Source: a virus. From it: a DNA stretch of 33,305 bases. Position 1 is the stretch's first letter. Every line of letters begins with the position of its first letter. The stretch covers positions 1-33,305 of IMG/VR virus record IMGVR_UViG_3300043431_000314. One strand, 5' to 3'. This document shows, one piece after another, positions 16,797 to 25,099 of the stretch. Both the position numbers and the translations under genes were made by a program. The notes beneath the pieces are model-generated. The model did not search any database and was not told the origin of the DNA. It saw only the letters and a program-made list of their open reading frames with translations.

Positions 16797-18664
16797 GCAC
16801 TGTAATCGTTCAAGAGGGAACGCGCACGGTCGTCATTGAGCAGGGGCGGCGCGGGCTGACTGGCACAACGAACGCATCTGAAATCACGAGCGGCACGCTT
16901 GCGCTCGCGCGTGGCGGCACGGGCGCGTCGTTGGCCGATCCGAACGCTGACCGCATTTTATTTTGGGATGACTCGGCAAGCACGACAGCGTTTCTTTCGA
17001 TTGGCACGGGCTTGTCAATTAGCGGCACGACGCTAAACGGCACAGCGGCGAGCGCGTGGGGCACGATCACGGGCACGCTTTCAGACCAGACCGATTTGCA
17101 GAGCGCGTTAGATTTGAAAGCAAACACATCAGCACTCCCCACAGCCGCAAACCCCACAGCGGCGGGCGTCGGGCTAACGGCGATCAATGGCAGCGCGGCA
17201 ACATTTATGCGCTCAGACGGTGCGCCCGCGTTGGACGTTTCGATTGCGCCGACGTGGACGGGTAAGCACACTTGGACGCCTAGCGGCACGACTAACTATT
17301 TGCAAGTTGGCACAATTGCAACCAATAGCGTTGACCCTGCAATAAATATCGGGCGCGACATCACAAGCGGCACGGGCAATAGTCACGCATTTAGCGATTC
17401 AACCAACTTTGCGCGACCCGTCAACGGCACGGCTTACAACTCGTTTGACGCGAGAATTACCATAGGTGGTACGGCTGATTTAGACCATTATGCAGCCTTG
17501 CAAGTCGCGCCCGTGTCTACGAACACAGGCACGATGTCGAACTTTTACGGGCTTTACAGCGCGTGGACGGCATCAGCTGGCACGGTAACAAATAGTTACG
17601 GCGTTTATGTTGCGCCGCATAGTTTGACAGGCAGCGCGGCGGTGACAAATCGCTACGGAATCTTCATAGGCTCCGGCGCTGGCACATCGTCAACGTGGGC
17701 AATCTACAGCCCCGGCCCCGGCAATACGCAATTAGGCGGCAAGCTTGCGATTGGCGGCGCGTCTATCGGTTCGGAGGCATTGACCGTTACAGGAGTCGCA
17801 CGGTTTAGTGGGCAGGTTTACGCCGATCAACCCGGTGGAGGCATTCGCGTGAAAGCGGACGGCACAAACTCGCTTGACGGAATGTTTTATGCGGATGTTT
17901 CGGGAAATCACTATTTAAGTAATTACACTGGCACACGCGGACTGAAAGTTACAGCGGCGGGTAACATTGAAACAATTGCGTCAGGCAACAATCTTGGCAT
18001 AAATACAACCGCGCCGACTGCGCAAGTTCAAATTACCTCAAGCACAGCGGGCAAGACGGCGCTTTTATTTAAGAGCGCCGATTCTACGACGCAAACAATG
18101 GTAAGCGGACGCAGAGCGGACAATACTGAAATGTTTGCTATTGCCGCAAACGGTGCGGCAATTTTTGGCGGTGGCGCAAGTTCGGCCACAGCCTCGCAAA
18201 TCGTAATGTACTCAAGCGGCGTCATGGGCTTTTCGAGCGCGGGCGCAACGGGATTTGCGACTACCTGCGACACGTCCTTTCATCGGGCAGCCGCCAACGT
18301 CTTTCGTGTTGGCAACGGTTCGACAGGCGCGGGCAGCCTTATCATTGGCACAAGTAGCCATTCAATCGGGACAAGCGGTGTTGGTGTTTTAGCGATAGGA
18401 AACGGCACGGCCCCGTCAACCTCGCCCGCTAATACGATTCAGATTTACGCCGAATCAGGCGAGGCTAAAGTGCGCGACGCGGCGGGCAATATCACAACCT
18501 TTTCGCCGCACAATTTTTCAGCAATACCGGGCGGGCCCTCGGAGCCTATGGCGTGGGCATATCATTCAAAATGCGACGACAGGACTATTAACGTTGACAT
18601 GCTGCGTGTCGTGCGACTGCTTGAGCAAATGACAGGCGAGCAACTTGTTTTTATTGAAGAATAG
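16793..18664 (+). CDS. tail fibre protein, 623 aa
   Basis: Start taken at ATG 16793, which overlaps the previous stop. The frame opens earlier, but only inside the preceding gene. Gly/Ser/Thr/Ala-rich fibre repeats include LALARGGTGASLADPNADRI and GTLSDQTDLQSALDLKAN, typical of phage tail fibres. A late segment (ESGEAKVRDAAGNITTFSPH) leads to a charged helical tail (NVDMLRVVRLLEQMTGEQL) that could act as a trimerisation or terminal-helix module. Likely host recognition. Confidence 0.85.
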   Translation: MSTVIVQEGTRTVVIEQGRRGLTGTTNASEITSGTLALARGGTGASLADPNADRILFWDDSASTTAFLSIGTGLSISGTTLNGTAASAWGTITGTLSDQTDLQSALDLKANTSALPTAANPTAAGVGLTAINGSAATFMRSDGAPALDVSIAPTWTGKHTWTPSGTTNYLQVGTIATNSVDPAINIGRDITSGTGNSHAFSDSTNFARPVNGTAYNSFDARITIGGTADLDHYAALQVAPVSTNTGTMSNFYGLYSAWTASAGTVTNSYGVYVAPHSLTGSAAVTNRYGIFIGSGAGTSSTWAIYSPGPGNTQLGGKLAIGGASIGSEALTVTGVARFSGQVYADQPGGGIRVKADGTNSLDGMFYADVSGNHYLSNYTGTRGLKVTAAGNIETIASGNNLGINTTAPTAQVQITSSTAGKTALLFKSADSTTQTMVSGRRADNTEMFAIAANGAAIFGGGASSATASQIVMYSSGVMGFSSAGATGFATTCDTSFHRAAANVFRVGNGSTGAGSLIIGTSSHSIGTSGVGVLAIGNGTAPSTSPANTIQIYAESGEAKVRDAAGNITTFSPHNFSAIPGGPSEPMAWAYHSKCDDRTINVDMLRVVRLLEQMTGEQLVFIEE

Positions 18665-18676
18665 AGAAGGGAACGA

Positions 18677-18880
18677 ATGAACATCGAACAAAAGAAAGCA
18701 GAAATTCAAAGCGTAATGAGAAACGCGCAAGCTGAGTTTGAAAACGTCGGCAAGCAAATTGCTGAGCTAAGCCAGCGGCAACAGTATTTGCGCGAGGTTT
18801 ATCTACGCGCAGAAGGCGGGCTGGCTACGTTGGCAGAACTCGAAGCAGCACCAGAACAGGCAGCGACCGCGACAGTATAA
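18677..18880 (+). CDS. small coiled-coil protein, 67 aa
   Basis: Follows the fibre gene with a clear AAGGGA ribosome binding site. The product is a single amphipathic helix with heptads (MNIEQKKAEIQSVMRNAQAE, then GKQIAELSQRQQYLREVYL). It could be a fibre chaperone or small tip-associated helix. No family recognised. Its stop is two bases before the next start. Confidence 0.65.
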   Translation: MNIEQKKAEIQSVMRNAQAEFENVGKQIAELSQRQQYLREVYLRAEGGLATLAELEAAPEQAATATV

Positions 18881-18882
18881 CT

Positions 18883-20307
18883 ATGCCGAACATCCGACCA
18901 ATAACACGAGGCATTGACACGGGCAATTACACCGCGCCGACGCGATCACTCGGCGCGGGCGGCAACGCCAGCGGCGCACGCGCATTGCCTACACGCGGCA
19001 CGGCGGAAGAACTTGCACCTGTAGGCGGACAACCGTTGGCGCTGCCTTTCGGCAAGCACCGCTTTGACGGCGGGCAGATGATCTTTCGCAAGTACGCAAC
19101 GGGGAATTCTCGCTTTGCAACGGCCTTGGGCGATGGTGGCGAAAAAGGCTGGAATGCGATAACCGCAGCCTATTACGCGGGGCAAGCGTTGAGCGTTTCG
19201 CCGGACAGCACGACGGCGGGCTATCGCTTTCATCCTGGCACGCTCTCAACAGGTCTTGCAGATTCGGTGCAGGGGCGTGATGCGTTCTTTACTGACGCGC
19301 TGACCTACAGCGGCACGGCATACGCGGCAGTTTTGTTGCCTGCGGAATACGCGACAGAGGACACGCCGTACAAGTTCTCGTGCGTAGCTGAGTGCGCGCT
19401 CGTGCCTGATTACGATCAGACGGGGAATCTAACGGGCTGGTCATATTCGACAAACCCGGCGCGGATCGCGGCTTATGGCATTTTCGTTGATACGGCGGTG
19501 CGTTTGGCCTCGCTTGGCGTTGTGCCGACTGACGCGGTATTTCCGCTCTATTTGCAACGCCGGGTAGATTGGACGTCGTGGTGGCGGCTGCGGAACATTT
19601 GCGACGAAACGATCTCTTGGAACGACGGCACGAGCACGCGAGACATCAAGCGGTTCGAGTGCAACATTATCTTCACGCAATCGGTGAAGCTTGACCAATT
19701 CCTTGATGCCGTGCTCGCAACGTGCGCAAGTTATTGGCAGGATGACGCGGGGCTGATTAAGTTCGTGACGCCGTTTGACGTGACGCCCGTGCATCATTTC
19801 AGCGACGGGACGGACGGCTTACGCTGCAACGTGTTCAGCGATTACGGGCTTGAGCCTGCGGACTTGAATACAAAGCTGCGCAACGTCGTGGCAACGTTTG
19901 GCGACGCAGATACAGATTTGCTTGATGAAAGCCAAGTGCAGTGGCGTGACGAAAGGTTAATTCAACGCTTCGGCGAATCGCCCGCGGCTGTGCGTCGGTT
20001 CCCGAATATGAACGGATCGCAAGCACAGCGATTGCTTGAACGCCAGATGCGGCTTGAGACGCAATTCACGGGCATTCTGCGGCTCACAGGCCACGGCGAT
20101 TCAATGCACGTGCTGAAAGGCGACCGCGTGACAGTCACAAACGCCCGCGCCAAGTGGCTAAATGAATTGTGCCTTGTGCTGAGCGTGGACAACGAAAACG
20201 CCGAACGCACGCCGGACAAAAATACGTTCACGGTGCAGAAGCTCGACGGCGACTTATACCGCGACGATTGGCATAGGCCAATGCAGCGCGCAATCGCTCC
20301 GGCGTAA
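18883..20307 (+). CDS. tail tip/hub protein, gpJ-like core
   Basis: Probable central hub of the tail tip, 474 residues. The middle (GWSYSTNPARIAAYGIF, then FECNIIFTQSVKLDQFLDAVLATCASYWQDDAGLIKF) has the pattern of lambda gpJ and related hub proteins: 'NPA...' followed by a conserved helix and the 'DG/DAGxIxF' strand. Residues about 330-440 (LNTKLRNVVATFGD, RLTGHGDSMHVLKGDRVTV) fit hub domains. It lacks the long fibronectin-like extension of gpJ. That part may be replaced by the separate spike and fibre genes. Confidence 0.72.
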   Translation: MPNIRPITRGIDTGNYTAPTRSLGAGGNASGARALPTRGTAEELAPVGGQPLALPFGKHRFDGGQMIFRKYATGNSRFATALGDGGEKGWNAITAAYYAGQALSVSPDSTTAGYRFHPGTLSTGLADSVQGRDAFFTDALTYSGTAYAAVLLPAEYATEDTPYKFSCVAECALVPDYDQTGNLTGWSYSTNPARIAAYGIFVDTAVRLASLGVVPTDAVFPLYLQRRVDWTSWWRLRNICDETISWNDGTSTRDIKRFECNIIFTQSVKLDQFLDAVLATCASYWQDDAGLIKFVTPFDVTPVHHFSDGTDGLRCNVFSDYGLEPADLNTKLRNVVATFGDADTDLLDESQVQWRDERLIQRFGESPAAVRRFPNMNGSQAQRLLERQMRLETQFTGILRLTGHGDSMHVLKGDRVTVTNARAKWLNELCLVLSVDNENAERTPDKNTFTVQKLDGDLYRDDWHRPMQRAIAPA

Positions 20308-20321
20308 AGGGAAGAGAAGCT

Positions 20322-21950
20322 ATGCCAATCAAAGTAAACCCGCAAAATCTCACAGGCTATCCCGGCCAAACGCTCACATTCGACTTGCGCTCGGCTGGTA
20401 GCGTCGTGCCTTCGTGGAAAAGCATCACGGGCGGCACGCAGGACGCAGCGCGCACGTTGACGTACACGAGCGGCGGGTATGTTGAGGGAAGCGGGCTTTA
20501 TCAGCTTTTCGAGACGAACAACGGGCAATTCTCATACACGTTCAACTCGCGCAATCTGCCAACCACGGGCGGCAGCCTGGCGTTCACGTTTCAATCACTG
20601 ACGGAGCCGGATCACTATTTGACGCTCACAATGCCGCCTTCGGGCGTGATGACGCTAACGAACATCGCGCCGGACGGGGCGACGTGGAAAGTCTCAGGCA
20701 CGACATACAGCTATGTCATTGGATCGGACGGCACGACAGAAACGAAGAACCTGACGGCAACCAGCATTTCGGGCCTGAGCGGGCAGAGAATGACGGTTGA
20801 GATTATTCCGCTTGTTGGAATCAATATTCAAATCAGCACGCATATTCGCATTGAATGGCGCGTGGGTTTCGCGTCGGGCCTTGGCTTATTCGCGGGGCCG
20901 TTCGCTTACACGGTGCGTATGACATCGCCGTCGGTCAGCACGCCGCCCTTGCTCGTTGCGCCTGAGTTGATAGGGGATTGGCGACCGGGTTCGGCAACAT
21001 CCTGGACGCTCGATTCAGACAGCGGCACGCAATTGACGCTACCATCAAGCACGAGCTACCAAAACAATCTTGGCGTCGGCACTTCCACCTTGCCCGGCAC
21101 ATATCGCATCACGGCAGCGCAGGCCGCAATCGGCGGCAGTCAGCTTGACGACGCAGTTGCGGTGCTGACGATTCCAAGTTTTACAGTTAATAGCCCGGCG
21201 AATGTCACAATGCAGCCGTCAGAGGTAAAGCGATTCACAACGAACTTTGATGACATCGCAGGCGCGCAACCGACGCGAACGCCATCAAGCGGCACGTTCA
21301 ACGGGTTGAATTACACCGCGCCGTCATCATCAGGCACTTACACGCTCACATTCGTTGCAGCGGGGCAGACACGAATTGTCACGGTTACGGTTGAGCCATC
21401 GCTAACGCCGCTGTATGAGTACGTCATCCCTGGCGAATCAATCACATTCACCACGACAATGAGCGGCACGATTACATGGCCGTCAACGCTTGGCGGGAAT
21501 TCGCTCACAGGTTCGGGCGCGTCGCGTGCGTGGGTCGTGCCTAATGCAATCGGCGCAATGTTCCAGCTTTCGATCACGAACGGCGCGGACGTAATCAACC
21601 GTGACTTAACTGTGCTCGAATCGTTCCCGCATCGCTGCCAAATTCCGCTTGATTCTGAGCGCGGCAAGATGTCAGTTATTGAATCGCTGTCGGACGGCAC
21701 GCCGATTGGGCGCGTGAAGCGCAGAGGGAACAGAGCGACGGAAAGTTTCACGCTCAACGTTGCTGGCTTGACCGCGACCGAGTTGGACGAATGCACTACG
21801 TTCCTCGATAAGTACGATCCGCAGGGCAGATTCATTTTTGAGGACACGGCGCGCACGAAACGCTTTAGCGTGCGGCAGGCAGGGAAGGCGAGGATTCAAG
21901 TGCGAACGCCAACGGATTGCGCAATCTCAGTGCCTGTGACCGAGGACTAG
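20322..21950 (+). CDS. Ig-like tail protein with a gpM-like C-terminal domain
   Basis: The 542-residue product begins with beta-rich domains (residues about 1-440) resembling repeated Ig/Big-type folds (VNPQNLTGYPGQTLTFDLRS, FTVNSPANVTMQPSEVKRFT, YEYVIPGESITFTTTMSGTI). The C-terminal 100 residues (RVKRRGNRATESFTLNVAGL, then TELDECTTFLDKY, GRFIFEDTARTKRFSVRQ) resemble minor tail proteins of the gpM type, which assemble the tip. It has a GAGAAG ribosome binding site. Domain boundaries and the gpM link are inferred from pattern only. Confidence 0.65.
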   Translation: MPIKVNPQNLTGYPGQTLTFDLRSAGSVVPSWKSITGGTQDAARTLTYTSGGYVEGSGLYQLFETNNGQFSYTFNSRNLPTTGGSLAFTFQSLTEPDHYLTLTMPPSGVMTLTNIAPDGATWKVSGTTYSYVIGSDGTTETKNLTATSISGLSGQRMTVEIIPLVGINIQISTHIRIEWRVGFASGLGLFAGPFAYTVRMTSPSVSTPPLLVAPELIGDWRPGSATSWTLDSDSGTQLTLPSSTSYQNNLGVGTSTLPGTYRITAAQAAIGGSQLDDAVAVLTIPSFTVNSPANVTMQPSEVKRFTTNFDDIAGAQPTRTPSSGTFNGLNYTAPSSSGTYTLTFVAAGQTRIVTVTVEPSLTPLYEYVIPGESITFTTTMSGTITWPSTLGGNSLTGSGASRAWVVPNAIGAMFQLSITNGADVINRDLTVLESFPHRCQIPLDSERGKMSVIESLSDGTPIGRVKRRGNRATESFTLNVAGLTATELDECTTFLDKYDPQGRFIFEDTARTKRFSVRQAGKARIQVRTPTDCAISVPVTED

Positions 21951-21974
21951 GCGCGCAGAGTTTTAGGCAGGGAG

Positions 21975-21997
21975 TAGCGGGGCAACGTGCGCCGCTA
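21975..21997 (+). other. hairpin after the tail block
   Basis: TAGCGGGGC (21975-21983) pairs with GCGCCGCTA (21989-21997), with one mismatch. It lies 25 bases after the Ig-like gene and before the phosphoesterase gene. There is no T-run, so it may only mark weak termination or RNA processing. Confidence 0.3.
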
Positions 21998-22021
21998 GGT
22001 TATTGATGTCTCATCCATCAA

Positions 22022-23254
22022 ATGGCGAAAACACAAGCATTTACTTTAGGCCATTTGGCCTTTATTGCCGCGCAGTTTAACGGCAATCAATCGCAAACGG
22101 CTGAAACGCTTGGCATCCATCGCGATTCAGTCAGCAAGGCAGTCAAAGCGCAACGCAAGGGGCAATTGCAGGGCGTGCAGCCAATGCCGCTTTCCGAGCA
22201 ACCCGCAACGCAGCCAGCGGAGCCAGCACCGCCAGCCGCTCCGCCTGAGCTTGTCAAGGCAGACCGCAGGCACGCGAGCGTATCAGCCGAAATCAAAGAC
22301 TTACGCACGAAATACAAAGAAGCTATTGAACAGCTTGGCCTAAGTGAGCAGCGGCTTTCATTGTTGGAAGGCTACGGCGATTCGTCAAAGATCAAACCGA
22401 TCGCAATCAACCGCAGCTTAACAGGTGGGCAGGCAGCGGCAATTATCCAGGCAACCGACTGGCACATTGAGGAACGCGTAGACCGTCACTTAGTCAACGG
22501 CCTCAACGAATACAATCCCGAAATCGCACGCAAACGCTCGGCCAATTTCTTTAGCAACGCTTTGAAGCTCGTGCGCAAAGAGCGAAAAGATGTGGCAATT
22601 GAAACGCTGATATTGCACATAGGCGGCGATATAATAACGGGGTATATTCACGAAGAATTGGTCGAATCAAACTTTCTCAGCCCAACAGAATCCATTTTGC
22701 TTGCTCAAGAATTTTTGATTGGCGGCATCAAGCGGCTTCGTGATGATGGCAACTTCAAAACAATCCGCGTTGTCTGTAATTACGGCAACCACGGGCGCAC
22801 GACGCCGAAGATTCGCGTTTCAACAGGGCATCAGAATAGTTACGAATGGCTGCTTTACAAGCTTATGGCACGAGATTTTGCCGACGATCCGGTTGTGCAA
22901 TTTCAAGTAGCTGATGCTTACGTTGAATACGTTGACATCTTCGATTATACGCTGCGCTTTCACCACGGGGATGCTATCAAGTACGGCGGCGGCATCGGTG
23001 GTGTAACAATCCCGCTCATCAAGTACATTCATCGCTTGAACGGGCAACGCCACGCGCAAGGCGATTTCATTGGGCATTATCACCAGCTTACGCCTTACAA
23101 CCGCGCCTCCAAGTTTGCGATCAATGGCAGCTTGATAGGCTTCAATCCCTACGCGCTGCGCATTGGCGCATCACCTGAGCCGCCTCTGCAAAACTTTCAG
23201 CTTGTCGCGGCAGGGAAGGGCTTCACCGTTCACGCTCCGATCTTCGTGGAGTAA
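22022..23254 (+). CDS. HTH-containing metallophosphoesterase
   Basis: Calcineurin-like phosphoesterase, 410 residues. Metal-site motifs appear in order: ATDWHIE (D146, H148), HIGGD (D203), CNYGNHGR (N256, H257), FHHGD (H314, H315, D317) and GHYHQ (H352, H354). The N-terminal 45 residues form a helix-turn-helix (QTAETLGIHRDSVSKAVKAQ), followed by a Pro/Ala linker (52-75) and a coiled coil (83-117). The combination suggests a DNA-directed nuclease or phosphatase, but substrate is unknown. The start lacks a clear Shine-Dalgarno sequence. It follows the tail genes, so it is probably transcribed late. Confidence 0.85.
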   Translation: MAKTQAFTLGHLAFIAAQFNGNQSQTAETLGIHRDSVSKAVKAQRKGQLQGVQPMPLSEQPATQPAEPAPPAAPPELVKADRRHASVSAEIKDLRTKYKEAIEQLGLSEQRLSLLEGYGDSSKIKPIAINRSLTGGQAAAIIQATDWHIEERVDRHLVNGLNEYNPEIARKRSANFFSNALKLVRKERKDVAIETLILHIGGDIITGYIHEELVESNFLSPTESILLAQEFLIGGIKRLRDDGNFKTIRVVCNYGNHGRTTPKIRVSTGHQNSYEWLLYKLMARDFADDPVVQFQVADAYVEYVDIFDYTLRFHHGDAIKYGGGIGGVTIPLIKYIHRLNGQRHAQGDFIGHYHQLTPYNRASKFAINGSLIGFNPYALRIGASPEPPLQNFQLVAAGKGFTVHAPIFVE

Positions 23255-23256
23255 CA

Positions 23257-23691
23257 ATGCCGCTCAAGTTCACGCAAGGCACGCCGCAAATGCTTCGCAA
23301 GCTTGCCCGCTTGTGGTGGCGTCGCGTTGGCGCGCAAGAGTGGACGTTGCAAATCAGCGTGAAGCCGGAAACAGAATTCGCGGCAACGAATGAATCCAAA
23401 GAATACGCATTGGCTTATCTTTCAGTTCGCCACGTATTGCAGCCATACATTGATGCGCAAGTTTCAATCAACGAATACACGTTGACGCGAGACGAGGGCT
23501 TTATTCGTGACACTTTAGTTCACGAGATGAGGCACTTGCATTACGCGAAGATTGCCGAGTTGATGAAGTTTTTGTATGAGTCGAAGCACAGCGCAACGCA
23601 AGACATCGCGCAAAAGCTGATTGCCGATTTGGTGGAAGAAATGATCGAGCGCGATGTGGCGTTGTTTCGGGAGGCGTACAGAGGGAAATAA
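23257..23691 (+). CDS. zinc-metalloprotease-like protein (HExxH), 144 aa
   Basis: Begins two bases after the phosphoesterase stop, probably co-transcribed. Residues 84-97 read RDTLVHEMRHLHYA: H89-E90-x-x-H93 is the zincin motif, in a helix, with Glu residues further along (E101, E127, E128) that could supply the third ligand. It is short for a known peptidase and has no signal peptide, so it would act in the cytoplasm. The family is not recognised and peptidase activity is inferred from the motif. Confidence 0.7.
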   Translation: MPLKFTQGTPQMLRKLARLWWRRVGAQEWTLQISVKPETEFAATNESKEYALAYLSVRHVLQPYIDAQVSINEYTLTRDEGFIRDTLVHEMRHLHYAKIAELMKFLYESKHSATQDIAQKLIADLVEEMIERDVALFREAYRGK

Positions 23692-23790
23692 CCCAATTAT
23701 CGAAGTCCAAGAAGGTATACCGAGTGCGTCTGATAAACAATCTTATGGGTAAATCCGAAAATCATAAATGATACTTATAGGCAGAATCGC

Positions 23791-23804
23791 GGCGCATCCG
23801 CGCC
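23791..23804. other. hairpin in the convergent gap
   Basis: GGCGC-ATCC-GCGCC lies in the 155-base gap (23692-23846) where plus-strand late genes meet minus-strand genes. It lacks a T-run on either strand. A role as bidirectional terminator is possible but weakly supported. No gene was seen in the gap. Confidence 0.3.
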
Positions 23805-23846
23805 AGTTCCACGCGTGAAACCTATTCGCCCGTGGTAAGGGTGGAA

Positions 23847-24038
23847 TTATGCAGCCCACAATTCCGGCTGCGATTTTGCCATCTCATCAATCAGCGCAAC
23901 GTAAGCCCGATGCTCAACGAGCGCCCGCGTGCGACAGATCAGCCAGAGTTCGTCATCTGTTGGCTTGCCGTGTGCATCGAACGCGCCGCCGCATTGCTCG
24001 TACAGCATCGCGGCAAGTTCGGCTAATTCGTCGTTCAC
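23847..24038 (-). CDS. small protein, 63 aa, end of the minus-strand block
   Basis: Last gene of the minus-strand group. The GTG start at 24038 overlaps the stop of the 59-aa gene (GTGA). The product begins MNDELAELAAMLYEQCGGAF and is helical and acidic in its first half, with DELWLICRTRALVEHRAYVA following. No family recognised. Confidence 0.65.
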   Translation of the reverse strand: MNDELAELAAMLYEQCGGAFDAHGKPTDDELWLICRTRALVEHRAYVALIDEMAKSQPELWAA

Positions 24039-24214
24039 GCGGCCTCCGCCAATTGCTCAGCTTCTACCATTTCGGCCTCCGCCAAGATCGCTAAAATATC
24101 GGCGTCGTCATTCGGATTGTCGGATTCGATCAGGCTCAAAAGTTGCTCAAGCTGTGCGTCGTAATCCGGTTGCGCGTCCTCTGTTAAGGTTGAGCTCAAT
24201 TGCACGTCTGACAT
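24035..24214 (-). CDS. small acidic protein, 59 aa
   Basis: Strong start: AGGAG lies eight bases before the ATG on the minus strand. The product is very acidic (MSDVQLSSTLTEDAQPDYDA, then QLLSLIESDNPNDDADILAI and an Ala/Glu-rich helix), with almost no basic residues. Small acidic early proteins of phages often mimic DNA or bind host proteins, but nothing specific points to that here. Coupled to the next gene by a four-base GTGA overlap. Confidence 0.75.
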   Translation of the reverse strand: MSDVQLSSTLTEDAQPDYDAQLEQLLSLIESDNPNDDADILAILAEAEMVEAEQLAEAA

Positions 24215-24652
24215 TTCGATCTCCTAATCTTTCGATTTTCTGCGCGGCTGCAATCGTAAATGCCCGCACTTCTTTATTCAAAACCACATCAGGCACTAGG
24301 CCCGCTTCCTTGTCCGCTTTTGTCGCTCGGCACCACTTGCCGCCCTTGAAAACGTGCAATCTTTTCCACAGGGCGCGCACGTCCGCGCTTGTCGTTTTCC
24401 ATTCGGTGCGCCATTCGCACGGCAGCGTTTTGCCTGTTGGTGCGGGGTTTTGGTGCACGCTGGTGCGCGTTTTTGGTGCGATTGCAAGCAAAGGGGTTAC
24501 GGGTTTCGCCACTGGTGCACGCACTGGTGCGGTGTCTTGGTGCACAGCTTCGGCGCCAACGCTCGGCACCAAGTGCAACTTTTGGTGCGCGGCTTGGTGC
24601 GGCACTGGTGCGGCGTTGCTTGGTGCGGAGTTTTCCACAGGCTGCGGCCCGG
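24147..24652 (-). CDS. uncertain open frame without ATG, across the repeat region
   Basis: The 438 bases between the genes at 24653 and 24214 hold one long open minus frame. Inside it there is no ATG. Candidate GTG/TTG starts have no clear ribosome binding site, and the frame runs 68 bases into the 59-aa gene. The first half is Ala/Pro/His/Gln-rich because it translates the TGGTGC repeats. The second half (ALWKRLHVFKGGKWCRATKA, PDVVLNKEVRAFTIAAAQ) looks more protein-like. It may be a degenerate gene or a real one with an unusual start. The main content of this stretch is probably the repeat array. Confidence 0.3.
24362..24370 (+). promoter_or_regulatory. DnaA-box-like site (TTTTCCACA)
   Basis: Matches the relaxed DnaA box TTWTNCACA. 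A second identical copy is at 24631-24639, same orientation. The two bracket the YTGGTGCR repeat array. Confidence 0.5.
24438..24626 (+). repeat. YTGGTGCR repeat array (11 direct copies)
   Basis: Copies of TGGTGC start at 24438, 24451, 24461, 24474, 24513, 24525, 24538, 24583, 24595, 24606 and 24621. Each is preceded by T or C and followed by G or A. They form groups of 4, 3 and 4 with 10-15 base spacing inside groups and 39 and 45 between groups. Inverted copies (GCACCA) are at 24566 and 24330. The copies fall in all three reading frames, so the DNA sequence, not a peptide, is conserved. Confidence 0.85.
24631..24639 (+). promoter_or_regulatory. DnaA-box-like site (TTTTCCACA), second copy
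   Basis: Identical to the site at 24362-24370 and on the other side of the repeat array. An AT-rich stretch lies just beyond it (about 24736-24796). Confidence 0.5.
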
Positions 24653-24868
24653 CTATTCCGGCGGTGGAAGTGTCTCGCCGATTACCTGCCCAGCCTTGCT
24701 GAACAGGACTGATGCCCGCTCCGTTATCAGTGCCGACATTGCAAAAACTGCCAGTAAGCAAAACTTCATTTTTTGCATCACCGTCCAAGTTTTTACTTGA
24801 CGCAGCACCGGGATTAATTCTTGCGGAATGCCGAATGTTCGCATTACCCGAAGTGTCAAAGTTGCCAT
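24653..24868 (-). CDS. small membrane-associated protein, 71 aa
   Basis: Clear ribosome binding site (GGAAGGGGAG) before ATG 24868. The product starts MATLTLRVMRTFGIPQELIP and contains one hydrophobic helix at about residues 34-46 (MKFCLLAVFAMSALI), with a short C-terminal part ending ETLPPPE. It could be a single-pass membrane protein. It follows a two-helix membrane protein gene and may belong to the same lysis- or envelope-related set. Function unknown. Confidence 0.68.
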   Translation of the reverse strand: MATLTLRVMRTFGIPQELIPVLRQVKTWTVMQKMKFCLLAVFAMSALITERASVLFSKAGQVIGETLPPPE

Positions 24869-24916
24869 GCCGCTCCCCTTCCCTTTCGGGTGTTTCTAAT
24901 GTTTCTGCTTCGTCGC

Positions 24917-25075
24917 CTACATGTGAACTCCGGCCAGCAGGTTGATTGCCGCTATTGCCGCAAGAATCGCGATGACGAGCCTCCACGCCGTCATCTTCCT
25001 GGCTGTCTTGTCGCTGAAAATCCATAGCGCCACTAACAGGCTGAACAGCCCCGCCACTATCGCAAATGTGTTCAT
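24917..25075 (-). CDS. two-helix membrane protein, 52 aa (holin-like size)
   Basis: ATG 25075 is preceded by GGAAGGAAT. Two hydrophobic helices are evident: AIVAGLFSLLVALWIF (about 5-20) and LVIAILAAIAAINLLAG (about 33-49), joined by a basic loop (SDKTARKMTAWR). This size and topology fit a small holin, antiholin or membrane anchor, but no endolysin is visible in the window to confirm a lysis cassette. A longer frame across the same bases was rejected on composition. Confidence 0.7.
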   Translation of the reverse strand: MNTFAIVAGLFSLLVALWIFSDKTARKMTAWRLVIAILAAIAAINLLAGVHM

Positions 25076-25099
25076 AGTTATTCCTTCCAGCCCGGTCTT

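Noticed and set aside
24438-24626. CRISPR array
   Set aside because: Repeat unit is only about 8 bases with 2-7 base gaps inside groups, far from the 25-40 base repeats and equal spacers of CRISPR.
23929-24800. Plus-strand frames over the repeat region
   Set aside because: Composition is Cys/Arg/Ala-rich without domains, and no ribosome binding sites; they mirror the minus genes and TGGTGC repeats.
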